From Psychrobacter aquimaris (GTDB lineage: Bacteria; Pseudomonadota; Gammaproteobacteria; Pseudomonadales; Moraxellaceae): a stretch of 64,000 bases of DNA. The stretch spans positions 310,001 to 374,000 of the forward strand of contig NZ_JABASR010000001.1 in NCBI RefSeq assembly GCF_016107525.1. Direction: 5' to 3'. The notes beneath the pieces were generated by a model, which did no database searches, was not told where the DNA came from, and saw nothing but the letters and a program-made list of their open reading frames with translations. A program made the translations under genes and the position numbers. Shown piece by piece: positions 27,331-35,208 of the stretch (positions are counted from its first letter, which is position 1; each line of letters opens with the position of its first letter).

Positions 27331-28596
27331 ATGAGTACCGTGCAAAATTTGATAAATGATGTGAGCCAAAAGATTAACGCTTTAGAGGCTGCGCAAGCAC
27401 TCTATAGCCGTCAATTGTCTCCAGACTTCAGTACTTTTGATTATATTAATACTGATGAATTAGGACTTAGTCGTATTCTAGCGGCTCTGCTGGATCCTAA
27501 AGGAAGTCATGCTCAGCAAGAGATTTTCTTAAAGCTATTTATCGAGCATTGCTTACCTACTATCTATTCGAAACCGAATTGGCAACCATTTATTGAACAT
27601 TTAGATGAAACTAAAGTTAAGCTTGAAGAGCAGGCCTTAGCAAGTGGTACTCAGCGCCGTATGGATATTTACTTAAAATGTCAGGTAGGTGGAGAAAGCT
27701 ACGGTATTTGTATCGAGAATAAACCTTATGCAGCAGACCAATATAATCAATTAATTGACTATTATAAAGAACTTGAGGGAAGAGGACATATCAATCGACA
27801 TATTATTTACCTAAACGAGCATAACGACACACCCAGTGGACATAGTGTCGATACTAAAACTTTAGACAGTTGGATAACAAGCAATCAATATAGTCATCTT
27901 AGATTTAGCGATTTGATTGGTTGGCTCAAAGCGTGTCAGGTAGAATGCCAAAACTCTAGTGTCAGCGAGTTTATTGCACAACTCATTAAGTTTATTCAAA
28001 AATCGTTTATGGGGATAGAAGATATGAATGAAGCAAAGTCTGTATTAAATACGATGTTATCTAGCCAAGAAAATATAGCTAGCGCATTAAAAATAGCTTT
28101 GAGTACTCATGACATGAAAAAGCAACTTATTGAGAAGTTACAACGCGATCTTATGACTATTATTGCAAAAGAAAACAAACCTTATTCAATGATTAAAACC
28201 GATCTGAAAGGTATCAATAAAGAAGAGCAAATCACTTTTAAGATTAAAGAAAGCGCTCTAGATTTTTGTCTAGGGTTTGGGGGTACAGTTTTTACTAATC
28301 CCTACTTGGGTATCTTTATAGCTAATGAAGATGTAGAACTAAATCATGAATATTATGAAAAAATTCTGACTGAGTGCAAGGCCAGTAACATTATTGTTGG
28401 TGAAAATTTAAAAGGAGAAGAGGATAAATTAAAAGGAGGCTGTTGGTGTGCTTGGTACAATTTTGAACCACACGATTGGTGGTCTAAAACTGTACCGTGG
28501 GAACAAATTCATAACGGTGAGATGGCACATAAAATTATTAAGGAGCTGGATGCTTACTATCAAACTCTAAAAAATAATGATTTATTAAATAAATGA
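27331..28596 (+). CDS. PD-(D/E)XK nuclease family protein (PDDEXK_4)
   Basis: A 421-residue protein with a clear nuclease core near the middle of its N-terminal half. It has LSRILAALLDPKGSHAQQEI, then Asp112 in RRMDIYLKC and Glu129-Asn-Lys131 in GICIENKPYAADQYNQL. The order Asp, Glu-x-Lys, Gln fits PDDEXK_4. The C-terminal third (EQITFKIKESALDFCLGFGG to YNFEPHDWWSKTVPW) is of unknown fold. AAAAAGGATG precedes the start. It shares architecture, not close sequence, with the nuclease-like protein at 24548. Confidence 0.83.
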   Translation: MSTVQNLINDVSQKINALEAAQALYSRQLSPDFSTFDYINTDELGLSRILAALLDPKGSHAQQEIFLKLFIEHCLPTIYSKPNWQPFIEHLDETKVKLEEQALASGTQRRMDIYLKCQVGGESYGICIENKPYAADQYNQLIDYYKELEGRGHINRHIIYLNEHNDTPSGHSVDTKTLDSWITSNQYSHLRFSDLIGWLKACQVECQNSSVSEFIAQLIKFIQKSFMGIEDMNEAKSVLNTMLSSQENIASALKIALSTHDMKKQLIEKLQRDLMTIIAKENKPYSMIKTDLKGINKEEQITFKIKESALDFCLGFGGTVFTNPYLGIFIANEDVELNHEYYEKILTECKASNIIVGENLKGEEDKLKGGCWCAWYNFEPHDWWSKTVPWEQIHNGEMAHKIIKELDAYYQTLKNNDLLNK

Positions 28597-28626
28597 TTAT
28601 TTTGGATAATTAAGGAGTCCGATCAT

Positions 28627-29625
28627 ATGTCAGAGTTAAATAGTATAACCGAAAAAAATCTCGCAGATCTTTGGACATGGGCCGATGAGTATGGGATTTC
28701 TGAAAATGATTTACCACGGAACGAAGTGAGTTTATTAGCGATAACAGAATTGGATATCTGCTCTGACCAGATTACTGAGCTGCCTGAAAGTATTGGTTAC
28801 TTACACAACCTAACCCATTTAGCGCTAAACTGCAAAGCGCTTGAGCGTTTGCCAGAGTCTATAGGGCAGTTAAGCCAGTTAGAGAGACTGACGATTACTA
28901 GTGATAAGGTTAAGCAACTTCCTGAGAGCTTTGCTAGACTAATTAGTTTAGATTCACTAAACATTCCTACTCACTTAAGCAATCAGTTACCCACGACTCT
29001 TATGAATAAATATCGTAATGAAAATGAAAGGTTATGTATAGAGCGTATAGCTTTTACTGCATTAAATACACCCTTGGAAAATAATTATGGCTTATCTCGT
29101 TACGAATTTTTTCTTATTAGTGATGATTGGGACGAAAAAGCACTCATTGACCTGAAGTTCGAAACAGCACCAGATTTCTTACTCGGTTTGCAAACCACTG
29201 AACAAACTATTGATAATTTTGATGTGATAGATGGCATTATTATTTGCCAGCTTGATGAAGTACAACAAGTAATGGAAATGTTTAAACCTACATTTTATGA
29301 AGGTTATGTGTCTATAGACCATGCAGATATTGAAGAGGCGCTAAGTTTTGCAAGACCTGCTAAGTTTATACAAGCTAGCGCATTAGAAATGTCCAAATCA
29401 GGCCAGGTATTTAATCAGGTGATTGATCAAATTCCTGAGGATATTACTATAAAAGCTATAATATTTCACGCTAGAAGTAGCCGTGAATTTACGCTTGATG
29501 AGTTTAAAATTGTATCAGATACTATTGATAAAATGGATATAGAAGATGAACATATTTTCTATAGTACAGAAGTTGTCGATGAGCCTGAGCACTGCTGGAT
29601 GGGTATGATATATATGGTTGGGTAG
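28627..29625 (+). CDS. leucine-rich repeat protein with FtsZ-C-terminal-like domain
   Basis: A 332-residue protein. Residues about 40-125 contain LRRs with the LPESIGxLxxLxxL pattern (ITELPESIGYLHNLTHLAL and two more). After a linker, residues about 195-332 resemble the C-terminal half of FtsZ: EGYVSIDHADIEEALS aligns with the FtsZ stretch around LINVDFADVRTVMS. TLDEFKIVSDTIDKMD to GMIYMVG aligns with RLDEFETVGNTIRAF to VTVVATG. No FtsZ GTP-binding domain is present. The gene ends the nuclease/WYL run. The FtsZ-like match was made by eye. Confidence 0.7.
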   Translation: MSELNSITEKNLADLWTWADEYGISENDLPRNEVSLLAITELDICSDQITELPESIGYLHNLTHLALNCKALERLPESIGQLSQLERLTITSDKVKQLPESFARLISLDSLNIPTHLSNQLPTTLMNKYRNENERLCIERIAFTALNTPLENNYGLSRYEFFLISDDWDEKALIDLKFETAPDFLLGLQTTEQTIDNFDVIDGIIICQLDEVQQVMEMFKPTFYEGYVSIDHADIEEALSFARPAKFIQASALEMSKSGQVFNQVIDQIPEDITIKAIIFHARSSREFTLDEFKIVSDTIDKMDIEDEHIFYSTEVVDEPEHCWMGMIYMVG

Positions 29626-29745
29626 TTATATTAAGTATAAATATAAATATAAATATAGATTGAATGAAATTGTGGGCATCGTTGATACATAATCACTTAA
29701 GAAGCAAAGTGTAGTGACACACTAAATTTGGACAGTGTTTAAGAG

Positions 29746-29805
29746 GCATTAATCGTCAAAAAAGCCAGACAGCTTGAGCTGTCTGGCTTTTTTGACGATT
29801 AATGC
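29746..29805. terminator. 60-bp perfect palindrome, bidirectional terminator
   Basis: Two exact 29-bp arms (29746-29774 and 29777-29805) flank a 2-nt centre TG. The inner part is a GC-rich stem with A6 and T6 runs, as in a terminator, and the outer part continues as GCATTAATCGTC. It touches the stop codon of the - strand gene at 29806 and lies about 120 bp after the LRR gene. Confidence 0.85.
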
Positions 29806-30126
29806 TCATTTGTTTTCTTTATCTGTCCGCCATAAAGCATGCTCACATATTGCGCATAACCAACTGTCTTTTGCTCGCATATAAGGGATATCAGCAGGTA
29901 CTTCAATTGGACCAGCATAACCGCAGTACTCACACACAACATCGTCCAAGTAGGCATAACACTGAGCGACTGTCTCAAAGAATACTTGAGGATTTACCTC
30001 ATACTTATCACAAAGTGTCTTCACATGTTTGATAAAGCCGCTTTTATTATCATATGACCAGTAATCCTCACAGATTTTTAGATCTCGTGCGTTCTGCGTT
30101 ATATTTGGCTGAAGTTTTACAGTCAT
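29806..30126 (-). CDS. hypothetical zinc-ribbon protein, 106 aa
   Basis: Last gene of the integrase operon. The C-terminal part has CEYCGYAG and LCAICEHALW, two C-x2-C pairs typical of a zinc ribbon. The start at 30126 (MTVKLQPNITQ) has AAGGAG eight bases upstream and lies 10 bp after the previous stop; an upstream in-frame start would run into that gene. Function is unknown; such small proteins are common in integrative elements. Confidence 0.7.
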   Translation of the reverse strand: MTVKLQPNITQNARDLKICEDYWSYDNKSGFIKHVKTLCDKYEVNPQVFFETVAQCYAYLDDVVCEYCGYAGPIEVPADIPYMRAKDSWLCAICEHALWRTDKENK

Positions 30127-30136
30127 CACATTCTCC

Positions 30137-30430
30137 TTAGTAGCCGACATAGCCAGGCTGCGGTAATAGCTCATAAAGCTCGCTTTGAAGCTTACTACTC
30201 ATATCTTCTATAAAGTACCCATCCTGAGCATCTAAGCGTTTCTGCACCCATATACGCATTGCCATATCATTATTAAAGCAGTGCTTTACTCCTAAGAAGC
30301 GTGCGAGGTTATGACCCGATGAAATATACAACTCACGCATTAATGCATTAGCAATCTCATTCGCATCATCACTGATCGCACCATCAGGCTTAAATTCAGC
30401 AAACAGCTCTTCATAATTAATGATTTTCAT
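30137..30430 (-). CDS. hypothetical protein, 97 aa
   Basis: Begins by a 4-bp ATGA overlap with the integrase stop, so it is translationally coupled to it. The sequence MKIINYEELFAEFKPDGAIS continues as a helical soluble protein ending QPGYVGY. No family is recognised. Its fixed position behind the integrase suggests an accessory protein of the mobile element. Confidence 0.7.
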   Translation of the reverse strand: MKIINYEELFAEFKPDGAISDDANEIANALMRELYISSGHNLARFLGVKHCFNNDMAMRIWVQKRLDAQDGYFIEDMSSKLQSELYELLPQPGYVGY

Positions 30431-31671
30431 TGTGACGTCTCCTTGTCAGTTTGTGCACTTGTAACGACTTCTTTAGCCTCAAAGCTATTTGATGCGCTAG
30501 TTAACTTCTCTTTGCTCGCCAGTAGCAAGTTATCCATTGCTGAACCATCTTGACGGGTGATATCAGGCACATAGCGGCTATACACTCGAAACAGCATCTC
30601 CGTACTACTATGGCCCATCTGCCGAGCTATCCACTCAGGGTTCTCACCAGCAGCGAGCCAAAGCGTCGCTGCCGTGTGCCGAGTTTGATAAGCCCGCCTA
30701 TGTTTCAAACCGAGTAGGGCAAGTGTGGGTTTCCATACCCGCCGATTTACATTGCGATACTCCATCGGATTGCCTTGTGAATTGCAAAACACAAACTCTG
30801 ACTTACCAAAGGTGCGCGTCTTCTGCTCTAGCAAGGCGTCATACACTAACTGTGACATTGCAATGTCACGTTGCGAGCCTAAGGTCTTCGTTGGACCCAT
30901 CTCACCGTTTACTAATGCGCCTCTGATACTGATCTCACGGCGATCAAAATTAATGCAGTCCCATTTCAGCCCATCAATCTCACTGGTACGCATTCCTGTA
31001 AAGAAGCGAATGGTGTAATAGGGCCTATAATCAGTACGGACATTCTTTAAAATCAGCCATACCTCAGAAAGTGTAAAAGGATTCACATCAGGACGAGCTT
31101 GCTTAAGATTCTTAATATTTTTATAAGGCATCTCAAACTCATGGCGATCAGATGCTTCTTCTAGTATCATACGAAGAAGTATCATGATCTGGTTGATCCG
31201 TGCTACTGACAGACTTGACTGACCATCTTTACCGTAACGAACTTTGGCGAGGGAGCTACGGAAGGTCAGCAAGTCTGGTTTTTTTATCGCATGTACTGCT
31301 TTACCACCAAACTCAGGTAATAAATACTTATATAGAATGATCTGAGTTTTTTGTCGGTAACTCGGCCGCCATTCAATTTTCCTCTCCTCATAAAATATCT
31401 CTGAAAACTGCCTAAAGGTCGGATTGCGACTGATACAAGCCTCCGCTCTATCAGCCAGTGCCATCATCTCCTGTGCCCGTTCACTTTTTGGAAAGTAAGC
31501 AGCATAGTCAAAGATACCTAGGGTGATTTCTGCTTCCATTTTCTTCATTACTTGCACTAATTTTTTACGATTAGCTGGATTGTCTTCTAAACTCGTCTTT
31601 TCTCGACAGCGCTTACCTAAGTAGCGGAAGTCAACGACCAGCTTGCCAAACCGTCCTCTCATAGTAGCCAT
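30427..31671 (-). CDS. tyrosine-type site-specific integrase
   Basis: Recombinase of 414 residues. The N-terminal arm-binding domain (MRGRFGKLVVDFRYLGKR) precedes a SAM-like core-binding domain (about 75-170) and the catalytic domain. Visible catalytic residues are Arg in RFFTGMRTSEIDGLKW, the His-x-x-Arg region YQTRHTAATLWLAAGE, the second His in RQMGHSSTEMLF and the Tyr in RVYSRY. It faces away from tRNA-Gly, whose 3' end lies about 1.1 kb to the right. The small DNA-binding gene at 31688 is its likely directionality factor. Confidence 0.93.
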   Translation of the reverse strand: MATMRGRFGKLVVDFRYLGKRCREKTSLEDNPANRKKLVQVMKKMEAEITLGIFDYAAYFPKSERAQEMMALADRAEACISRNPTFRQFSEIFYEERKIEWRPSYRQKTQIILYKYLLPEFGGKAVHAIKKPDLLTFRSSLAKVRYGKDGQSSLSVARINQIMILLRMILEEASDRHEFEMPYKNIKNLKQARPDVNPFTLSEVWLILKNVRTDYRPYYTIRFFTGMRTSEIDGLKWDCINFDRREISIRGALVNGEMGPTKTLGSQRDIAMSQLVYDALLEQKTRTFGKSEFVFCNSQGNPMEYRNVNRRVWKPTLALLGLKHRRAYQTRHTAATLWLAAGENPEWIARQMGHSSTEMLFRVYSRYVPDITRQDGSAMDNLLLASKEKLTSASNSFEAKEVVTSAQTDKETSQ

Positions 31672-31687
31672 GATAAATCTCCTTCTA

Positions 31688-31903
31688 TTATTGAAGTGCC
31701 ATACCGTTGATAGCGCTCATAACCGGCTTACACATATCTTCTTCGATACGCTCCCATACGTACAAAATCTTGCGACCGCCGAAAGGACGAATGTAATGGA
31801 TGTTTTCAATCAAAACAGTGTCTTTCATTTGATTGCGGATAGTACGTGGGTCGTACTTGATACGTTCGGCTAACTCATCAGTTGTTAAATAAGTATTGCT
31901 CAT
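31688..31903 (-). CDS. excisionase-like helix-turn-helix protein
   Basis: A 71-residue DNA-binding protein. LTTDELAERIKYDPRTIRNQ is a helix-turn-helix of the AlpA/excisionase kind, followed by a beta-wing (FGGRKILYVWERI). It starts the - strand operon with the integrase, 16 bp upstream of it. GAAAAGAGGTA precedes its ATG, nearly the same leader as the divergent regulator at 32100. Confidence 0.8.
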   Translation of the reverse strand: MSNTYLTTDELAERIKYDPRTIRNQMKDTVLIENIHYIRPFGGRKILYVWERIEEDMCKPVMSAINGMALQ

Positions 31904-32099
31904 GGTATTTACCTCTTTTCAGTTATTAAGTCATTGCATTAAGTGATAGAATAAAAATTATTTCATCAGCCTGTAAAAATGCACCTTTGAAGTATCAGCT
32001 ATAATTTACCCGCTTAAAGGTAATTAGTAACCGATTTGTGTACTATATTATCTTTTTACCTCAATGTAAAGCATTTTTACCCGAAAAGAGGTATTAATT

Positions 32100-32324
32100 A
32101 TGATTGTGTCTAAACTTCCTGTGATTTTGGCAGAGAAAAAATTGCGTGTAGCAGATGTTGTAAGAGCAACAGGCATGAGTAAATCAACCCTTCATAAACT
32201 ATATAATGAAGAGTCATCAAGAATTGATTTCAATACTATTGATCAGCTATGTGAGTTTTTAGACGTGCAGGTGGGTGACTTGTTTATCTATAAGCCAAAT
32301 AAAGATGTGGGTGACCAGTCCTGA
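32100..32324 (+). CDS. Cro/CI-type (XRE) regulator
   Basis: A 74-residue repressor-like protein. KLRVADVVRATGMSKSTLHK is the helix-turn-helix and FNTIDQLCEFLDVQVGDLF the typical final helices of small XRE proteins. It is divergent from the excisionase-like gene across 196 bp, the arrangement of an element's control switch. GAAAAGAGGTATTAATT precedes the ATG. Confidence 0.85.
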   Translation: MIVSKLPVILAEKKLRVADVVRATGMSKSTLHKLYNEESSRIDFNTIDQLCEFLDVQVGDLFIYKPNKDVGDQS

Positions 32325-32442
32325 AGACCTATAAAACGGGACATATATGCATAGAGAAAAAGCGGTATAGCCTTATATGCAAGGCGCTTCAGAGTATAAA
32401 ATTAAGGTTGGGGTTATTTTTAATATTTATTTTTTCATGATT

Positions 32443-32618
32443 TGGTCACGTTTTGGTCACGCCATGAGCTAATTGTAAAAAAGCAATGGAAAAGGAAAAG
32501 CGATGCTAAGAAAATATTTCTTAGCATCGCTTCTTATAAAGGTAGGAATAGTAAGTTGGGCTCAATTACAAAATCAGTGTTTATAGCGTGGGCACGAAAT
32601 GGTCACGTTTTGGTCACG
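32443..32618. repeat. pair of 19-bp direct repeats flanking a hairpin
   Basis: TGGTCACGTTTTGGTCACG occurs exactly twice, 157 bp apart, and each copy contains an internal GGTCACG repeat. Midway, AAGCGATGCTAAGAAA, a 3-nt loop and its exact reverse complement form a hairpin (32498-32532). Position next to the tRNA suggests integrase or Xis arm sites (inference). Confidence 0.7.
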
Positions 32619-32711
32619 GTGCTGATTTTGAGACTTTTATCTCGTTAGATTAACTTAATAGTTTGATGGATTAATAGTATATAAAAACGCTGTAGCCCCT
32701 AAAAATTGGAC

Positions 32712-32744
32712 AAAAAAAAGCCTCACTGTTAAGTGAGGCTTTTT
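32712..32744 (-). terminator. terminator downstream of tRNA-Gly
   Basis: AAAAGCCTCACT, a GTTA loop and AGTGAGGCTTTT form a 12-bp stem. On the - strand it ends in a run of eight T, directly after the tRNA. Confidence 0.8.
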
Positions 32745-32751
32745 AAGTATT

Positions 32752-32826
32752 TGGAGCGGGAAAAGAGATTCGAACTCTCGACCCCAACCTTGGCAAGGTT
32801 ATGCTCTACCACTGAGCTATTCCCGC
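32752..32826 (-). tRNA. glyV-type: tRNA-Gly (anticodon GCC)
   Basis: Reads GCGGGAATAGCTCAGTGG at its 5' end. The acceptor arm pairs with TTCCCGC, the D arm is GCTC/GAGC, and the anticodon arm ACCTTGCCAAGGT carries GCC. A T arm with GTTCGAA and an encoded CCA follow. The 3' end points to the integrase module, making it the probable integration target. No second copy of its 3' end was seen in the window. Confidence 0.95.
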
Positions 32827-33023
32827 TAATTATCAATTAACTATCGTCAGTTGATGAAGGCGTATTATACGCAGTTTTTTTTGTCTGTCAACACTTATGA
32901 CGAAAAAAAGTAAAGTTAATAAAATAGGCATGTTCTCTAGCCATGGATGTATGTTATAACGGTTTATTATGATATGTATTCCAAAAGATTTGTATTACAT
33001 AAATAGGCAGGGATGCACTTTAT

Positions 33024-33038
33024 AATTGAACTTCAATT
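33024..33038. promoter_or_regulatory. palindromic operator candidate upstream of the decarboxylase gene
   Basis: AATTGAACTTCAATT is a perfect 7-1-7 palindrome about 50 bp before the start at 33087. It may be a regulator site; no regulator gene is adjacent, so the assignment is tentative. Confidence 0.35.
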
Positions 33039-33086
33039 ACATTTACCATTATCAATACTTACAAAGATAAGTCATAAGGATAAAAA

Positions 33087-34760
33087 ATGAGTCAGCAATA
33101 TACCATCGCCGATTATTTGTTTGATCGTGTCGCAGAAGCGGGTGCATCTGAGATATTTGGCGTACCTGGTGATTTTAACTTAACTTTTCTAGACAATGTC
33201 CTCGCCTCTGATAAGCTGCGCTGGGTGGGTAACACCAATGAGCTAAATGCGGGTTACGCTGCGGACGGCTACGCACGCGAACGCGGGTTTGCGGCTATGG
33301 TGACGACTTTTGGTGTAGGCGAACTATCAGCGATTAATGCGACCGCAGGCTCTTTTGCCGAGTACGCGCCAGTGCTGCACATCGTGGGTGCACCAAGTAC
33401 CGCATTACAAGACTCAAAGCGCCGCATTCACCATACGCTGGGTGATGGCATATTTAACCATTTTATCAAGATGGTAGAGCCTGTTACGGTAGCCCGCGCA
33501 CATATTACGCCTGAAAATGCCGCATCAGAAATCGATAGAGTGATTCGCTTGATTCTCAAAAAGCATCGTCCAGGTTATCTACTGCTATCACCTGATGTTG
33601 CGCGTCTGCCTATTTATCCACCGACGACTAAGCTCGATGACAGCCAAGAAGATATTACTAGCCAAGCTGCCCTAACAGACTTTAAGCAAGCGTTAACAGA
33701 GTTTTTGCCAAATAAGACCACGACACTAATGGCAGATTTGATGGTGCATCGTTTGGGACTACAGCCACAGCTCAAAGCTTTGATCGCTGATACCGATGTG
33801 CCTTATACTACGCTATCTTGGGGCAAAACGCTGCTTGATGAAAACAGCGATCGCTGGGCAGGCACTTATGCAGGTGTTGCCTCGCGTCCAGTCGTCAAAG
33901 ATGCAGTAGAAAAGTGCGAATGTCTAATCAAAATAGGGGTGCAATATACCGATACCACCACCGCAGGATTTAGCCAAGATATCGATGAAAATGTCGTGGT
34001 TGATTTGCATTATGAGCGCGCCTCTATCAGTGGTAAGAATTTTGCACCGATTGCTTTAAAGGATGCGTTACAGGCTGTGCATGAAGTGATGACCTCTGGC
34101 ATCAATATTGTGCCAAAACCCTTCTGTGAGCCGGTTAAACCGCATAAGCAGAATGGCAAAGACGATGAAGCTATCCGCCAAGATGATCTTTGGCACATTA
34201 TCGCTGATCGCTTAGATCATAATAACTTGGTGTTTTCTGAACAAGGGACTGCGTACTTTGGTATCAGTGATGTGCGTCTACCAGAAGGGGTAACGTCATA
34301 TGGGCAGCCGATGTGGGGCTCCATTGGCTACACGTTGCCAGCCAGTTTAGGCGCTGCCATTGCGTCACCGAATAAGCGTAGTGTCTTACTAATTGGTGAT
34401 GGCTCAGCATTGTTGACTATCCAAGAGCTAGCAGTAATTATCAAAGAACGTATCAATCCTGTGATTGTGCTAATCAATAACGACGGTTATACGGTAGAGC
34501 GTGCGATTCATGGTGAAAACCAATACTACAACGATATTCCTAAATGTGACTGGCAGATCATGCCGCAAGCATTTGGCGCGACAGAAGCGAATAGCTTATT
34601 ACTCAAAGCAGAGACAGCAGGCGAGCTAAAATCTGCTCTCGACAAAGCAGCCGCTACTACCGATAAGCTTGTGATGATTGAAGTAATTGCAGACAAGCAT
34701 GATATTCCGCCATTACTAGCCGATATCAGCGCCGCCCTTAAGCCGAAAGCCGATTCATAG
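33087..34760 (+). CDS. ThDP-dependent 2-oxo acid decarboxylase (indolepyruvate/phenylpyruvate/pyruvate type)
   Basis: Non-oxidative decarboxylase of 557 residues, giving an aldehyde and CO2. The catalytic Glu52 is in NTNELNAGYAADGYAR and the diagnostic His pair 115-116 in RRIHHTLGDG. The ThDP motif runs from GDGSALLTIQELAV to INNDGYTVERAIHG, which includes the PDC-type Glu. The His pair separates it from acetolactate synthases. Whether pyruvate, phenylpyruvate or indolepyruvate is preferred cannot be decided here. A 13-bp-stem terminator follows. A 50-residue partial copy of its C-terminus exists at 44896-45048. Confidence 0.88.
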   Translation: MSQQYTIADYLFDRVAEAGASEIFGVPGDFNLTFLDNVLASDKLRWVGNTNELNAGYAADGYARERGFAAMVTTFGVGELSAINATAGSFAEYAPVLHIVGAPSTALQDSKRRIHHTLGDGIFNHFIKMVEPVTVARAHITPENAASEIDRVIRLILKKHRPGYLLLSPDVARLPIYPPTTKLDDSQEDITSQAALTDFKQALTEFLPNKTTTLMADLMVHRLGLQPQLKALIADTDVPYTTLSWGKTLLDENSDRWAGTYAGVASRPVVKDAVEKCECLIKIGVQYTDTTTAGFSQDIDENVVVDLHYERASISGKNFAPIALKDALQAVHEVMTSGINIVPKPFCEPVKPHKQNGKDDEAIRQDDLWHIIADRLDHNNLVFSEQGTAYFGISDVRLPEGVTSYGQPMWGSIGYTLPASLGAAIASPNKRSVLLIGDGSALLTIQELAVIIKERINPVIVLINNDGYTVERAIHGENQYYNDIPKCDWQIMPQAFGATEANSLLLKAETAGELKSALDKAAATTDKLVMIEVIADKHDIPPLLADISAALKPKADS

Positions 34761-34789
34761 TATTTGTTAAGTTTTGATTATAAAAGCAA

Positions 34790-34827
34790 AAACCCATTTA
34801 GTTTCGTGACTAAATGGGTTTTTTTTG
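34790..34827 (+). terminator. rho-independent terminator
   Basis: AAACCCATTTAGT, a TTCGTG loop and ACTAAATGGGTTT form a 13-bp stem followed by a T run, 30 bp after the decarboxylase stop. Confidence 0.88.
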
Positions 34828-34849
34828 ACTGTTTTTATGATTCAACTGG

Positions 34850-35108
34850 TTGCGCAAACGAGTTTTTCTATTTAGCTGCGCTTGCGCCACTTTTTCTCAC
34901 TTTTACTTTGATCAGTCATTTCATTGTTGTACTGAGCGTAGTCCCGCTCATCTAAAATTCACATTGATATTTAGATACTCGGGGTCATACCGCATCTGAT
35001 TTATACTTTTGTGGTGTTTTTTAGAATCGGCTAAATTGGCTTGTACAAGGCGCTATTATTAGGGGTCGTTGCTTGGGCAGTAGCAACGCTGTCTTGGCAG
35101 GGGCGTTG
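34850..35108 (+). pseudogene. glpM-like gene remnant
   Basis: The DNA closely resembles the glpM-like gene at 45243: for example TTTAGCTGCGCTTGCGCCACT against TTGGCAGCACTTGCGCCACT, and ACTCGGGGTCATACCGCA is shared almost exactly. The 5' end and promoter are missing, and several stops and shifts break the frame. It runs into the nhaP2 remnant. Confidence 0.82.
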
Positions 35109-35180
35109 TTGATTTTACCAGTATCGTGGCAAGGACTTTATCAGCACGCTTGGGCGTATCGTTGTTGCTGTTATGCTTAA
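35109..35180 (+). pseudogene. nhaP2 5' fragment
   Basis: ACCAGTATCGTGGCAAGGAC and GCACGCTTGGGCGTATCGTT match codons about 17-35 of the intact nhaP2 at 45964 (ASIMASTLSARLGVPLLLLF). Similarity fades after about 35175. The fragment is joined directly to the glpM remnant, so the normal spacer and start are deleted. Confidence 0.78.
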
Positions 35181-35208
35181 TCTTTGACGATAGTGGGATT
35201 ACTGATTA

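Larger units (their letters stand above)
32325..32751. other. non-coding end of the integrative element
   Basis: About 430 bases. It contains two copies of the 19-bp sequence TGGTCACGTTTTGGTCACG (32443-32461 and 32600-32618) and a perfect 16-bp-arm hairpin between them (32498-32532). A TGTAG...GGACA sequence reminiscent of IS3-family ends lies at 32691-32711, followed by the terminator of tRNA-Gly. An open frame over the repeats is not supported as a gene. Confidence 0.6.
34761..35208. other. region with terminator and gene remnants
   Basis: This stretch has the decarboxylase terminator (34790-34827) followed by decayed partial copies of the glpM-like and nhaP2 genes found intact at 45243-47757. 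The remnants are listed separately. Confidence 0.8.

Noticed and set aside
32442..32648. Open frame MVTFWSRHELIVKKQW... of 68 codons
   Set aside because: It is made of the GGTCACG direct repeats and the hairpin, has no ribosome-binding site and no family-like motif. It is treated as non-coding element DNA.
23000..32752. A second copy of the tRNA-Gly 3' end (attachment site) marking the far boundary of the integrated element
   Set aside because: I scanned for sequences like GATTCGAACTCTC and GGAGCGGGAAAAG and found none besides the tRNA itself. The far boundary stays undefined.
32928..32950. AGGCATGTTCTC sequence similar to the MITE end
   Set aside because: Only about 12 bases match, without a partner end or interior similarity, so chance is likely.
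33087..34760. Assignment of this decarboxylase as acetolactate synthase
   Set aside because: The adjacent His pair RRIHHTLGDG and the YTVERAIHG motif belong to the pyruvate/indolepyruvate decarboxylase group.
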